A stretch of 54,394 nt of DNA from Sphingomonas asaccharolytica NBRC 15499 (GTDB taxonomy: Bacteria > Pseudomonadota > Alphaproteobacteria > Sphingomonadales > Sphingomonadaceae), in contig NZ_BCYU01000027.1 in NCBI RefSeq assembly GCF_001598355.1, forward strand, positions 1 to 54,394, in the 5' to 3' direction. The first letter of the stretch is position 1; every line of letters starts with the position of its first letter. The notes beneath the pieces were generated by a model. The model was given only the letters and a program-made list of their open reading frames with translations. It had not been told where the DNA came from and searched no databases. The position numbers and the translations under genes are program-made. Of this stretch, positions 17,351-25,736 are shown piece by piece.

Positions 17351-18303
17351 TGGTTGACGTTCGCTTCTCGGTGGTCATGCCGCTGTACAACAAGGCCGCG
17401 CATGTCCGCGACGCGATCGACAGCGTCCGTGCGCAATCTCATGCGGCCTATGAAATCATCGTGGTCGACAATCGCTCGACCGATGGCAGCCGCGAGATTG
17501 TCGCAGCGTTCGACGATCCGCGCATCCGCCTGCTCGATCTCGCGACACCGGGGCCGGGCGGCTATGCCGGCCGCAATGTCGGAATCGAGGCGGCGCGGGG
17601 CGAATGGATCGCCTTTCTCGACGCCGACGATCTGTGGGCACGCGACCATCTGGCGTTATTGGCGCAGGCTATCGCCGAGGACCCCAGCGTCGCCGCGGCT
17701 GCGACACGGTTCGACCATGTGTTCGCGGACCGCCGCCAGCCGCAACGCATCGCGGCCCGGCTGGAAAGCTCCGTCACGCTCGATTTCGCCGGGTTTCTCG
17801 AAAGCTGGCTGGCGGTGCGCGAATGTCCGATGTGGACCGGCGCGATCGCGATTCGCCGAACCGCGATTCTGGCGGCGGGCGGCTTCCCTCACGGCAAGGC
17901 GGTGCGCGGCGGTGACAAGGATTTGTGGCTGCGCGTCCTCCGCAAGGGCGGGTTGCGCTATTCTCCCGTCATCAGCGCCGACTTTCATCGCGACTCCGAG
18001 AACAAGGTCAGCAAGTCGACCACCACGCTCGACCTGCCGTTAATCGTGACGACTGTGCGCGGCATGATCCCGACCGCGAACCGGCGCGAAGCCGCGTTGC
18101 TGCGGCGGCTGGCGAACCAGGAGATCGCGCATTACGCTCGCTACGCGATGAAGCATCCGGGCCGCACCGCGATCCGCGCGCGCGACGTCTATCTGCCCGA
18201 AGGTTGGACGACCGCGGCGCTGGTCTTCGCTGCCCGCACGATCCCGGCGGCACTCCGGCAACGCGGACATGAGCTGCGCACCCGGTGGAGCGCGCAGGCT
18301 TGA
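17350..18303 (+). CDS. Glycosyltransferase family 2 protein
   Basis: A 317-residue GT-A enzyme: SVVMPLYNKAAHVRDAI, IVVDNRSTDGS, and DADD at the metal site, with WTGAIAIRR and GGDKDLWLR in the acceptor half. The ATG at 17350 overlaps the preceding stop as TGATG; longer frames upstream would fall inside the previous gene. It is probably the next sugar-adding step after its neighbour, with unknown donor. The end overlaps the start of the EEP-family gene. Confidence 0.92.
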   Translation: MVDVRFSVVMPLYNKAAHVRDAIDSVRAQSHAAYEIIVVDNRSTDGSREIVAAFDDPRIRLLDLATPGPGGYAGRNVGIEAARGEWIAFLDADDLWARDHLALLAQAIAEDPSVAAAATRFDHVFADRRQPQRIAARLESSVTLDFAGFLESWLAVRECPMWTGAIAIRRTAILAAGGFPHGKAVRGGDKDLWLRVLRKGGLRYSPVISADFHRDSENKVSKSTTTLDLPLIVTTVRGMIPTANRREAALLRRLANQEIAHYARYAMKHPGRTAIRARDVYLPEGWTTAALVFAARTIPAALRQRGHELRTRWSAQA

Positions 18304-19223
18304 CGATCCTTGCCAATATCGGTCGGCTGATGATCGCCGGCGCGGCGATCGCGGCGTGGCTCGCCATCCTCGGGGCATGGCTTCCGAGCCTGGACGTGCT
18401 CGCGTCGTTCGTGCCGCTGTTCGCCGTGGCGCTGGCGGTCGGGCTCCTGATCGCGCGGCGCCGCGTTCGCTGGACCTTGCCGCTCGCGGCGATCGGCATC
18501 GTACCGATGGCGATGGCGGCGACGCCGGAAATCGTTCGGACGATCCCCGCCGCGCCCAAGGGGGCACGCGAAGTGCGCGTTCTGACCCATAATGTCTGGG
18601 TCGACAACGCGTCCCCCGCCGCGACCGGCGCGGCGATCGCGGGGACGGACGCCGACATCGTGCTGTTGCAAGAGGTGTCGCGCGCGAGAGAACCACTGGT
18701 TGCCGCGACTTCACGCCGCTTTCCCTATCGCACGGCGTGCCCCGGCGGCGGCTGCGGCCTGGCGATCCTGTCGCGCTGGCCGATCCGGGCGTCGGGCTAT
18801 TTCCTGAAAGATGCGCGCGGACAGAAGTTCGGACCGCCGCTCCTCTGGGCCGAGATCGCTGTGCCCGGCAGCGCGCCGGTGACGGTCGCGACGCTGCATT
18901 ATCCGCGCCCGATTCCCGCCGGCCGACAGGCGGCGGCGCGCGCCGCGCTTGCCGCCGCCTTGGCGCGCATCGATCGCGGCGGCCTGATCATCGGAGGCGA
19001 TATGAATTTGACCCCATGGAGCGCCGCGATGCGCGCACAGGATGCGGCGTTCGCGCCACTGACGCGGATGACCCGCGCGATCTGGAGCTGGCCACGCACT
19101 CTGCCCTTCCTGCCGATCGACCAGCTCTATGCCGGCCCGGCCTGGGGCCTGGTGCGCGCCGATCGCCTGGCGGCGACCGGCTCCGACCATTTCCCCGTGC
19201 TCGTGACGCTGGGGCGCCGATGA
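18285..19223 (+). CDS. Membrane-anchored endonuclease/exonuclease/phosphatase (EEP) family protein
   Basis: A 312-residue protein with about three hydrophobic segments in the first 80 residues, then an EEP domain (DNase I-like fold): LTHNVWV, LLQEVS, GGDMNLTPW and SDHFPV hold the expected Asn, Glu, Asp/Asn and Asp-His. The topology resembles YafD-type proteins with the catalytic domain outside the inner membrane. EEP enzymes cleave phosphodiester or phosphomonoester bonds in nucleic acids, lipids or inositol phosphates. The start is GTG 18285, or TTG 18300 overlapping the previous stop as TTGA. Being coupled between a GT2 and a beta-barrel gene implies a part in polymer synthesis, for example lipid-carrier phosphate chemistry, but this is inference. 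Confidence 0.8.
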   Translation: MERAGLTILANIGRLMIAGAAIAAWLAILGAWLPSLDVLASFVPLFAVALAVGLLIARRRVRWTLPLAAIGIVPMAMAATPEIVRTIPAAPKGAREVRVLTHNVWVDNASPAATGAAIAGTDADIVLLQEVSRAREPLVAATSRRFPYRTACPGGGCGLAILSRWPIRASGYFLKDARGQKFGPPLLWAEIAVPGSAPVTVATLHYPRPIPAGRQAAARAALAAALARIDRGGLIIGGDMNLTPWSAAMRAQDAAFAPLTRMTRAIWSWPRTLPFLPIDQLYAGPAWGLVRADRLAATGSDHFPVLVTLGRR

Positions 19224-20521
19224 CGCCTCGTGTGATCCTATTGGCCGGCCTGATCAACGCCGCGATCACCGGTACCGCCTTCGCGCAGGTATCGGATGCG
19301 ACCGACAGCGTCGGCCAGGCCCCGCCATCAAGCGCGTTCGGCCGCGACCGCAACGTCAGCGTGATGGAGCGCGAGCATCCCGAATACGACCCGGTCCCGG
19401 TCCATGTCGGCGTGCTCGAGCTCACGCCGTCGGTGGCGATCGGCACGGGGTATGACGACAATTTGTACGCGGTGAACGCGCCACGCATCGGCGATGCCTA
19501 TCTCCATATCGTCCCGCGGCTGAAGATCGTGCGCCCGTCGCCCAATTTGAAGCTGACGCTGAACGGCGAGTTCGATCTGACGCGCTACGCATCGCGTATC
19601 AGCGAGAACCAGACCAACTATCGGCTCGATGGCGGTGCCCACTACGTCATCAGCAACGACACGACGGTCGATCTGACCGGGCTCTACGGTCGCTTTGCCC
19701 AAGAGCGTACCGAGCCCGATTCTCCCGCGCTGGTGCAACGTCCGATCCGTTTCACGATCAGCGAAGCGACCGGAGCCGTGACACATGTCTTCAACCGATT
19801 GCGCGTGCGCGGAGTGGTGGACGTCGAAAATCGCAATTACCGGGACGGTCGCGATGCCCTGGGCAACGTCGTCGATGAGGATTTTCGCGACCGCACGACG
19901 GTCACGGGCACCGGCATCGCCGAATATGCGCTCAGCCCAAGCATTTCGCTGTTCGGTGTGGGATCGTACAACATCCGCGATTACCGCACGCGGATCGGCC
20001 CGGTTCCGGCGCGAGACTCGCAAGGTTATGAGGCTGCGGTGGGATCGAGTTTCGAACTCGGCGCCAAGATACGCGGGTCGCTGCGCGTCGGCTATCTTCA
20101 GCAGAATTATCGCGACCCCTTCTTCGCGGATATCCGCGGCGTGCTGGTGCGGGGCGATGTCGAGTATTTTTTGACGCCGCTCGTTACGCTAACGGGGACG
20201 ATCGATCGCCGAGTCAACGAGACCGGAATCCTCGGCGCCGCGGGCTACCTTTCGACCACCATGACGCTCCGCGCCGACTATGAACTGCTGCGCAATCTCA
20301 TCCTGAGCGCGAGCGTCGAAAAGGAGGCGCGCAACTTCAACAATATCGATCGCGACGACGACCGCTGGACCTACCGCGCATCGGGGACGTACCGGCTCAG
20401 CCCGCGGATAGCGCTCCGCGCGGACTTGCTGCGGCGTAGCCAGTCCAGCGTCGGTACGGTCCTAGGCCGCGAATTCGAGAAGACGCGCGTGTCGTTCGGC
20501 GTGACGCTGTCAGGTCTGTAA
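19220..20521 (+). CDS. Outer-membrane beta-barrel protein of a polysaccharide locus
   Basis: A 433-residue protein with a signal peptide ending GTAFA (residues 1-22), followed by about 60 residues and then alternating amphipathic strands up to the C-terminus (RVSFGVTLSGL), as in putative beta-barrel porin 2 proteins found in exopolysaccharide loci. It likely sits in the outer membrane and assists export or anchoring of the polymer beside the Wza-like lipoprotein. The ATG at 19220 overlaps the EEP stop as ATGA; any longer frame lies inside the EEP gene. Its 3' end overlaps the convergent acetyltransferase gene by 12 bases. Confidence 0.8.
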   Translation: MTPRVILLAGLINAAITGTAFAQVSDATDSVGQAPPSSAFGRDRNVSVMEREHPEYDPVPVHVGVLELTPSVAIGTGYDDNLYAVNAPRIGDAYLHIVPRLKIVRPSPNLKLTLNGEFDLTRYASRISENQTNYRLDGGAHYVISNDTTVDLTGLYGRFAQERTEPDSPALVQRPIRFTISEATGAVTHVFNRLRVRGVVDVENRNYRDGRDALGNVVDEDFRDRTTVTGTGIAEYALSPSISLFGVGSYNIRDYRTRIGPVPARDSQGYEAAVGSSFELGAKIRGSLRVGYLQQNYRDPFFADIRGVLVRGDVEYFLTPLVTLTGTIDRRVNETGILGAAGYLSTTMTLRADYELLRNLILSASVEKEARNFNNIDRDDDRWTYRASGTYRLSPRIALRADLLRRSQSSVGTVLGREFEKTRVSFGVTLSGL

Positions 20522-21211
20522 GGCACCGACGACGGCTGGCTGCGCCGTTACCCGACGTTGGCCGGGATAGGCGTCGGCGCAGGCGGCCAATAGCGCCTCG
20601 GGCGCCATCCGGTTGATATAGCCTTCCGATCCCTGGTCGGAAATGAGCTTGGCCGGAATCCCGACGACCACCCCGCGGTCGGGCACATCCTTGGTGACGA
20701 CGGCATTGACGCCGATCGCCGCCTCCTCGCCGACATTGATGCCGCCGATGATCTTCGCGCCCGACCCCAGGAAGCTGCGGTCACCGATCACCGGCGCGCC
20801 CTTGCGCGCGCCGCGGTTCATATAGCCGAGCACGACTCCGTGAGTCAGGTTGACGTTGCTCCCCAGCACCGCGTCGCCATGGATGTAGAAGCCGCCGAAA
20901 CGGTTGAGGAAAAGCCCCGGCCCGATCTCGGTATATTCGGGGATGGCGAAACCGTATTTGTAGCGCGCGCGCAGCAGCATCAGCTTGGCGAGCGGATAGA
21001 GGCCGAACGCCTTGGCCGGCTTGCGCTTCAGCCACCCGCAGGTGCGCATCAGCACGGTATATTTATATCCCGGCGTGAAGGCATAATGCCGCACGAAGCT
21101 CTTCAGATCGGCCCGACCGGCATAGCGGTAGAGGTCGGCGGCAAGCAGCGCCTTGAGCTTCGTGAAGCTGACTGCACAACCGCGCAGATGCGGCTCGCCC
21201 GTTTCCTCCAT
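20510..21211 (-). CDS. Serine acetyltransferase-like hexapeptide acyltransferase
   Basis: A 233-residue protein with a helical N-terminal part and a left-handed beta-helix of hexapeptide turns (about 95-195): NLTHGVVLG, APVIGDRSFLGSGAKIIGG, IGVNAVVTKDVPDRGVVVG. The His in NLTHG fits the catalytic base of this family. It resembles CysE-type and colanic-acid-type acetyltransferases; in this locus it more likely O-acetylates the polymer than serine. The ATG at 21211 overlaps the Wza-like stop by one base. Confidence 0.85.
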   Translation of the reverse strand: MEETGEPHLRGCAVSFTKLKALLAADLYRYAGRADLKSFVRHYAFTPGYKYTVLMRTCGWLKRKPAKAFGLYPLAKLMLLRARYKYGFAIPEYTEIGPGLFLNRFGGFYIHGDAVLGSNVNLTHGVVLGYMNRGARKGAPVIGDRSFLGSGAKIIGGINVGEEAAIGVNAVVTKDVPDRGVVVGIPAKLISDQGSEGYINRMAPEALLAACADAYPGQRRVTAQPAVVGALQT

Positions 21212-21759
21212 CAGAAATAGCGCTCGGAGAAGCGCACCGTGTCGCCGGGCATGACCGCGAAGTCGGCGGTCAGCGGATATTCGGTTTCACCCGCCTCGCC
21301 CGCGCGTTTGACGAACACCTTTTTCTGGTTGGCGCGATAGGTGAAGCCGTCCGCTTTCGCCACCGCCCCGCGGATCGTGAGGCCCGGCGTATAGGGATAT
21401 TCGCCGGGCTTCTGCACCTCACCCAGAACGTAGATCGGGCGGAAGGTCAGCACTTCGACCGCAACCTTGGGATTGAGCAGATAGCCCGCGCCAAGCTTGG
21501 CTTCGAGCGCTCCCGCCAGCGCGGCGGGCTCGAGCCCCGCAGCCGGCACGTCGCCGATCAGCGGGAAGGCGACAGTGCCGGCGGGAGTCACCTGAAACTC
21601 GCCCGTCAGCGTCGGCTCGCCATAGGTCGTGACCTTCACCTTGTCGCCCGGCGCCAGCTTCATCGCATCTGCCGCGGGCGGAGGACCGCCGCCGGCGACC
21701 GGGGTCTGCCCGACACAGGCAGAGAGAAACAGAAGGGTCAGAGCAAGCAGAAGCTTCAT
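21211..21759 (-). CDS. Wza-like polysaccharide export lipoprotein
   Basis: A 182-residue protein with a lipoprotein signal (LFLSAC, Cys at residue 15), so it is anchored to the outer membrane. It contains a polysaccharide export domain (MKLAPGDKVKVTTYGEPTL, VAFPLIGDV) and a soluble ligand-binding beta-grasp segment (YVLGEVQKPGEYPY). It is shorter than E. coli Wza, as in many alphaproteobacteria. It forms the outer-membrane part of the export channel with the Wzc-like protein. The chosen ATG overlaps the upstream glycosyltransferase stop as ATGA; a longer frame would add non-signal sequence. Confidence 0.92.
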   Translation of the reverse strand: MKLLLALTLLFLSACVGQTPVAGGGPPPAADAMKLAPGDKVKVTTYGEPTLTGEFQVTPAGTVAFPLIGDVPAAGLEPAALAGALEAKLGAGYLLNPKVAVEVLTFRPIYVLGEVQKPGEYPYTPGLTIRGAVAKADGFTYRANQKKVFVKRAGEAGETEYPLTADFAVMPGDTVRFSERYF

Positions 21760-22946
21760 CGCGCGATTCCTGAGGACAGGGGATAGGGAGACGCGGGCGA
21801 GCCGCTGGTTCGAGGGGGTTGCAGTGCGGCGTCGATGCGACGCCAATAACGTTCGGTCGCCTGGGCAACGCCATAATCGAGCGAGCGTTGGCGCGCGGCA
21901 TTGGCCGAAGCGGTACGGCGCGGTTCGCTCGCGACTTCACGCAAGGCCGATGCGAAGGCGGCGACGTCGTTCGGCGGCACCAGCGCACCTGCCGGAACCT
22001 GGCGCGCATCGACTACCGATTCACGCGGCAGATCGGCGAGGATCTCCGACGGTCCCGATGCGCAATTGGTGGCAACCACCGGCAATCCGCAGGCCATCGC
22101 TTCGACCAGGCCGTTGGGAAAACCCTCGGCATTGGAGGGCATCGCGAACAGGCGCGCGCGCGCCAGCACCGCGAAGGGATTGGCGACGAAACCGGGGAGC
22201 AAGACGCGCTCCGTCAGTCCCTTTGCCGCGATCTGCGCTTCCAGCGACGCGCGTTCGGGTCCCTCGCCCATGATGACGAGCCGATGCGGCAGGCCTGACG
22301 CGGCGAACGCATCGACGAGCAGCGCGAAGTTCTTGTTGGGGACGAGCCGGCCGGCCGCGACGACATAATCGCCGTCGATCGCCAATGGGCAGGGCGCGGC
22401 GGCCTGAGCCGCGATCGCGTCATGGTCGACCGGGTTGGCGATCGCGCTGACGCGGTCGCGGGCGACACCGAAATTTTGCACCAGATCGTCGACTACACCA
22501 TCCGACACGGCAATGACGTGCCGCGCCCGTGGGTAGGCGAAGCGCACCATCGCGCGCGCTACGATCGCACCCGCGCCGCTCCCCAGATGTGCGCTGGTAT
22601 TGACCCGCTCGCTGATCAGCCACGGCCGGCCGCGCCCGGCCATGGCTACGGCTGTCGCCACATTGGCACGGGTCAGGAAAGCGAGCGCGGCGTCGGGATT
22701 CAGGCGGCCAACCAGCCGACGCAACTGGGCGATGCTCGCGCCCAATCGATGCCCCGCGTCGAGCTGGGCAACGGTGATCCACTCCGGAACGGCATAAGCG
22801 CGCGGCTCGTCATCGAGCAACGCGAGATGCACGTCATAACGATCCCGCCACGGCGCCGACGCGCCAAGGATCGTCGTAAGCACACGTTCCGCCCCGCCGC
22901 CGACGAGCGAATTGATGACGAACAGGATCGTCGCCTTTTCGGCCAT
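21756..22946 (-). CDS. Glycosyltransferase family 4 protein
   Basis: A 396-residue GT-B fold enzyme: INSLVGGGAERVL in the N-terminal domain, AAGRLVPNKNF and MGEGPER in the donor domain, and the EX7E region SNAEGFPNGLVEAMACGLPVV. GT4 members use nucleotide sugars with retention of configuration. It heads a three-gene minus-strand unit with the Wza-like lipoprotein and the acetyltransferase, joined by 4- and 1-base overlaps. The 112 bases upstream, up to the RTX gene stop, should hold its promoter. Confidence 0.93.
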   Translation of the reverse strand: MAEKATILFVINSLVGGGAERVLTTILGASAPWRDRYDVHLALLDDEPRAYAVPEWITVAQLDAGHRLGASIAQLRRLVGRLNPDAALAFLTRANVATAVAMAGRGRPWLISERVNTSAHLGSGAGAIVARAMVRFAYPRARHVIAVSDGVVDDLVQNFGVARDRVSAIANPVDHDAIAAQAAAPCPLAIDGDYVVAAGRLVPNKNFALLVDAFAASGLPHRLVIMGEGPERASLEAQIAAKGLTERVLLPGFVANPFAVLARARLFAMPSNAEGFPNGLVEAMACGLPVVATNCASGPSEILADLPRESVVDARQVPAGALVPPNDVAAFASALREVASEPRRTASANAARQRSLDYGVAQATERYWRRIDAALQPPRTSGSPASPYPLSSGIAR

Positions 22947-23058
22947 GTATCCTCACGTTCGGCGCTACCACCGGTTATGGTTGCGGAGCATAGCATGCGC
23001 ATCTGCTGCAATGCACCATTCCGGGGGTTGCCCGTCGCTGGGAGCGGGCGGCCCGTCG

Positions 23059-25260
23059 CTACAGGAGGATCAGATCGTAGGGATGGAGCGTGACGACGTC
23101 GTGCAACACGATCGTACTCGCGCCGACATGAATCGAGAGTCCGTCGGCCGTGAGCGTGGTCGTGAAGTTCCCAGCCGCGGCGCCGAATCCCGACAGATCG
23201 ATCCGATCGCCGTCAGCGGACGAGAAATCGAGAATGTCGTCCTTCCCCGATCCGGGCGCGAAGACGAAGTGATCGGCACCGGCTCCCCCGATCAGAGTGT
23301 CATGGCCGCCGCCGCCGATGAGCACGTCATTGCCCGCGCCGCCGTCGATCCGATCGTCCCCTCCGACGGCGCCGATCGCCATGATGGCGCCGTCGCCGTA
23401 CAGTATGTCGTCGCCGTCATTGCCGTACAGCACGTCGCCAGCGCCAACCGAGCTGCCGGTCATCGTCATGGCATCGCCGTAAAGCACGTCGTTGCCGCTG
23501 CCGCCCGACAGAGTGTCGACCCCGCCATGCGCGGTGCCGCTCATCGTCTCCGCATCGCCGAATAGAATGTCGTTGCCGTCGCCGCCGCGAAGTGTGTCGC
23601 GCGCGCCGGTCGTGCTCAGCCAAGTGATGTCGCCGATCAGCCGATCGTCGCCGGTGCCGCCGTCGAGCGTATCGCCCTGCCACCCGCCAATCAGCATGTC
23701 ATTGCCATCACCGCCGTTCAGCGCATCGGCGCCTTTGCCGCCCTGGAGCGAATCGGCGTCCCCACCGCCATACAGCGTGTCGTTGCCATCGAGCCCCAGA
23801 AGCGTGTCGTGGCCGGCCCCGCCGGTGATGGTGTTGGCGAGCGCGTTGCCGGTGCCAGCGAAATCTCCCAGGCCGATATGGGTCAAATTCTCCAGATTGG
23901 CGCCGAGCGTGTATTTATCGAGCGTCGTCGCGACGTGATCGATGCCGGCCGATACCGACTCGACGATCATATCCTTGATGGAATCGATGAAATAATGGTC
24001 GTTACCGGCCGTCCCGACGAAGTGATCAGCGGATACGCCGTAGATCGCAGAGCGGACCGCCGCGACAACTGCCGGATCGTCGATCGACCATCCCGCCGAA
24101 TTGGTGCCGTCCGATGCCACGACGCTTTCCGAAAGCGTCGGCAGACCCTCAAGCGAGAGCAAGGTATCGGAGGTCATCAGAATCGAGTCCGCCGCGTGGA
24201 CGATGTGCACCCCGTCGAGCAGCAGCGTGCCCTCGGACGAGAAGACTTTGGTCCGCGATCCGGCGTCGGTGAAAGTGCCGTCGATGATCGTGACATGCGC
24301 ACCGGCTGCGATCCACACTTGGTTCTGCTCGGACGATCCGCCGCGCCAGACCGGATTCAGGCCGACCGAGTCCGACATCGTGATGTCGCCCCAAAGCCGA
24401 TAGTTGCGCGCATTCTCCGACGCGACCGCGCCGACCAACACGGTATCGATGGATTTCAGGTCATAGCCGCCATCGCTATTGCCAGTGGCGAGGGTATTTT
24501 CGAACCGCACGCTGTACACGCCGCGTTCGGTCGCGAAGCCGTCGCCGTTCAGATAGGTGCTGTCGTTGCCGACGCTCTGGACATTGGCCATCGTCGTGTC
24601 GCGGATCAGGACGTTGTGGACGGTGCCGTCGAGATGGATACCCTCGGGCAAGTCGTCGCCGACCTGGCCCGCCATGTCGCCGCGAACGTTGTCGATCAGG
24701 ACGTCATGGGTGTCATATTGCAGCCGGATCGCCTCGCGTGAGAAGCCGGTGACGGTGACGTCGCGGATAGTGAGGCCGCTGATCGACGCGGTGCCGTTGC
24801 TCGCCAGATCCTCGAAAAAGCGTCGGGCATTGTGGACATCGACGTGCTGGACGGTGATGTCGGCAATGTCCGCGCTGGCGCGGAAGGCGGTACCGACATT
24901 GCTGACGTCGATATCCTCGAACGTCAGGTGGTTCGCGCCGCTGCCCATCTTGAACAGCTCGTTCCCGGCCGCGTCGCCGGCCTGCCAATCGGCTGGGCGG
25001 GTACCGCTGAACTGCGCCGCCATCGTGTTACCGAGATGGTCGACGCCGCGGATCGTGACCGGCAGGCCGTCCGCGCCGCCATGCGACACCCCGATCGTCC
25101 CAGCAACCTGGTAAGTGCCCGCATCGGCGATCAGCAGCACTTCGCCGCCCGCGCCGGCCTTGACGATCTGGGCATCGAGCGCCCCGATCGGCGCGGCGTT
25201 TTCCAAACTCGATCCGGACTTATCCCCCGCCCCGGTCGGCGAAATATAACGCGTACCCAT
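23059..25260 (-). CDS. Secreted beta-helix protein with RTX calcium-binding repeats
   Basis: A 733-residue protein. Residues 1-370 form a right-handed beta-helix (opening TRYISPTGAGDKSGSS, common in pectate-lyase-like proteins) and include NGDGF, ERG, NSDGG, DLK and NARNYRLW at 238-290, closely matching the protein at 6818-7744. Residues 478-664 carry RTX repeats of GGxGxD type. The C-terminus (IVLHDVVTLHPYDLILL) looks like a type I secretion signal, and no N-terminal signal is present. Likely an extracellular polysaccharide lyase, epimerase or polymer-binding surface protein, comparable to the lyase-like proteins in sphingan clusters. No type I transporter is encoded in the window. Confidence 0.85.
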   Translation of the reverse strand: MGTRYISPTGAGDKSGSSLENAAPIGALDAQIVKAGAGGEVLLIADAGTYQVAGTIGVSHGGADGLPVTIRGVDHLGNTMAAQFSGTRPADWQAGDAAGNELFKMGSGANHLTFEDIDVSNVGTAFRASADIADITVQHVDVHNARRFFEDLASNGTASISGLTIRDVTVTGFSREAIRLQYDTHDVLIDNVRGDMAGQVGDDLPEGIHLDGTVHNVLIRDTTMANVQSVGNDSTYLNGDGFATERGVYSVRFENTLATGNSDGGYDLKSIDTVLVGAVASENARNYRLWGDITMSDSVGLNPVWRGGSSEQNQVWIAAGAHVTIIDGTFTDAGSRTKVFSSEGTLLLDGVHIVHAADSILMTSDTLLSLEGLPTLSESVVASDGTNSAGWSIDDPAVVAAVRSAIYGVSADHFVGTAGNDHYFIDSIKDMIVESVSAGIDHVATTLDKYTLGANLENLTHIGLGDFAGTGNALANTITGGAGHDTLLGLDGNDTLYGGGDADSLQGGKGADALNGGDGNDMLIGGWQGDTLDGGTGDDRLIGDITWLSTTGARDTLRGGDGNDILFGDAETMSGTAHGGVDTLSGGSGNDVLYGDAMTMTGSSVGAGDVLYGNDGDDILYGDGAIMAIGAVGGDDRIDGGAGNDVLIGGGGHDTLIGGAGADHFVFAPGSGKDDILDFSSADGDRIDLSGFGAAAGNFTTTLTADGLSIHVGASTIVLHDVVTLHPYDLILL
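23269..23829 (-). repeat. RTX nonapeptide repeat region
   Basis: This stretch encodes residues 478-664 of the beta-helix/RTX protein, with repeated units such as GGAGHDTLLGL, GNDTLYGG and GDDRLIGD. In known RTX proteins these bind calcium and fold outside the cell. Some units are longer inserts (for example around TWLSTTGARD and AMTMTGSSVG), so the array is irregular. Confidence 0.9.
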
Positions 25261-25409
25261 ACACCCACCGCATCACGGGCGCCGCTCGTCGCGTCGCCCT
25301 GTCCAGATTTTACGAAATTGCGGATGGTTGGCCCCCCGGCCGCGTCAGTCCGCCGCTTGCAAGGCTCTGTCTGCCATGGCGGGCGTGCCCAAAGGCTCAA
25401 CAGGCATTA

Positions 25410-25424
25410 TTAGCGGGCCGCTAA
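25410..25424. promoter_or_regulatory. Perfect 15-base palindrome upstream of a small secreted protein gene
   Basis: TTAGCGG (25410-25416) and CCGCTAA (25418-25424) are exact inverted arms around one central base, ending 18 bases before the start at 25443. In the divergent region between the RTX gene and this gene it could be an operator. Confidence 0.35.
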
Positions 25425-25442
25425 GCATGACGGAGACGCGCG

Positions 25443-25736
25443 ATGGACTTCTCGAGACGTAGCCTGTTAGGCGGTGCGCTCGTGGCGGTGCCCGCGGGAT
25501 CGCTCGGTGCGATAGCGCCGTCCGATTCTTCGCGCCCGCCTTTCCATATCGCGCGGGAAGGCCCCGGCGTGTGGCGGTTCCGCAGCTGGACCTGGGCCAA
25601 GGGGGCGTGGCATCCCCTGACCGGCCGGATCACTGTCGAGGGTACGGCGCTCCAGGTTTCGGGCAAGCCCGATCCCCGCGACGCGCGCGCGTTTCAGGCC
25701 GCGCTTGGCCGGATCGTACGCGACCGTTCGGGCTGA
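25443..25736 (+). CDS. Small exported protein, unknown
   Basis: A 97-residue protein with a twin-arginine-like start (SRRSLLGGALVAV) and possible cleavage after about residue 23. The mature part is about 70 residues, rich in Trp (VWRFRSWTWAKGAW) and otherwise without recognised motifs. GGAG lies 9 bases before the ATG. It is alone on the plus strand among minus-strand exopolysaccharide genes, and its last 43 bases overlap the end of the convergent glycosyltransferase. Function unknown; an accessory role in polymer handling is only suggested by position. Confidence 0.6.
   Translation: MDFSRRSLLGGALVAVPAGSLGAIAPSDSSRPPFHIAREGPGVWRFRSWTWAKGAWHPLTGRITVEGTALQVSGKPDPRDARAFQAALGRIVRDRSG

Noticed and set aside
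23269..23829. CRISPR or DNA-level tandem repeat
   Set aside because: The periodic pattern reflects glycine/aspartate codons of RTX protein repeats; units vary in sequence and length and lie in frame inside a gene.
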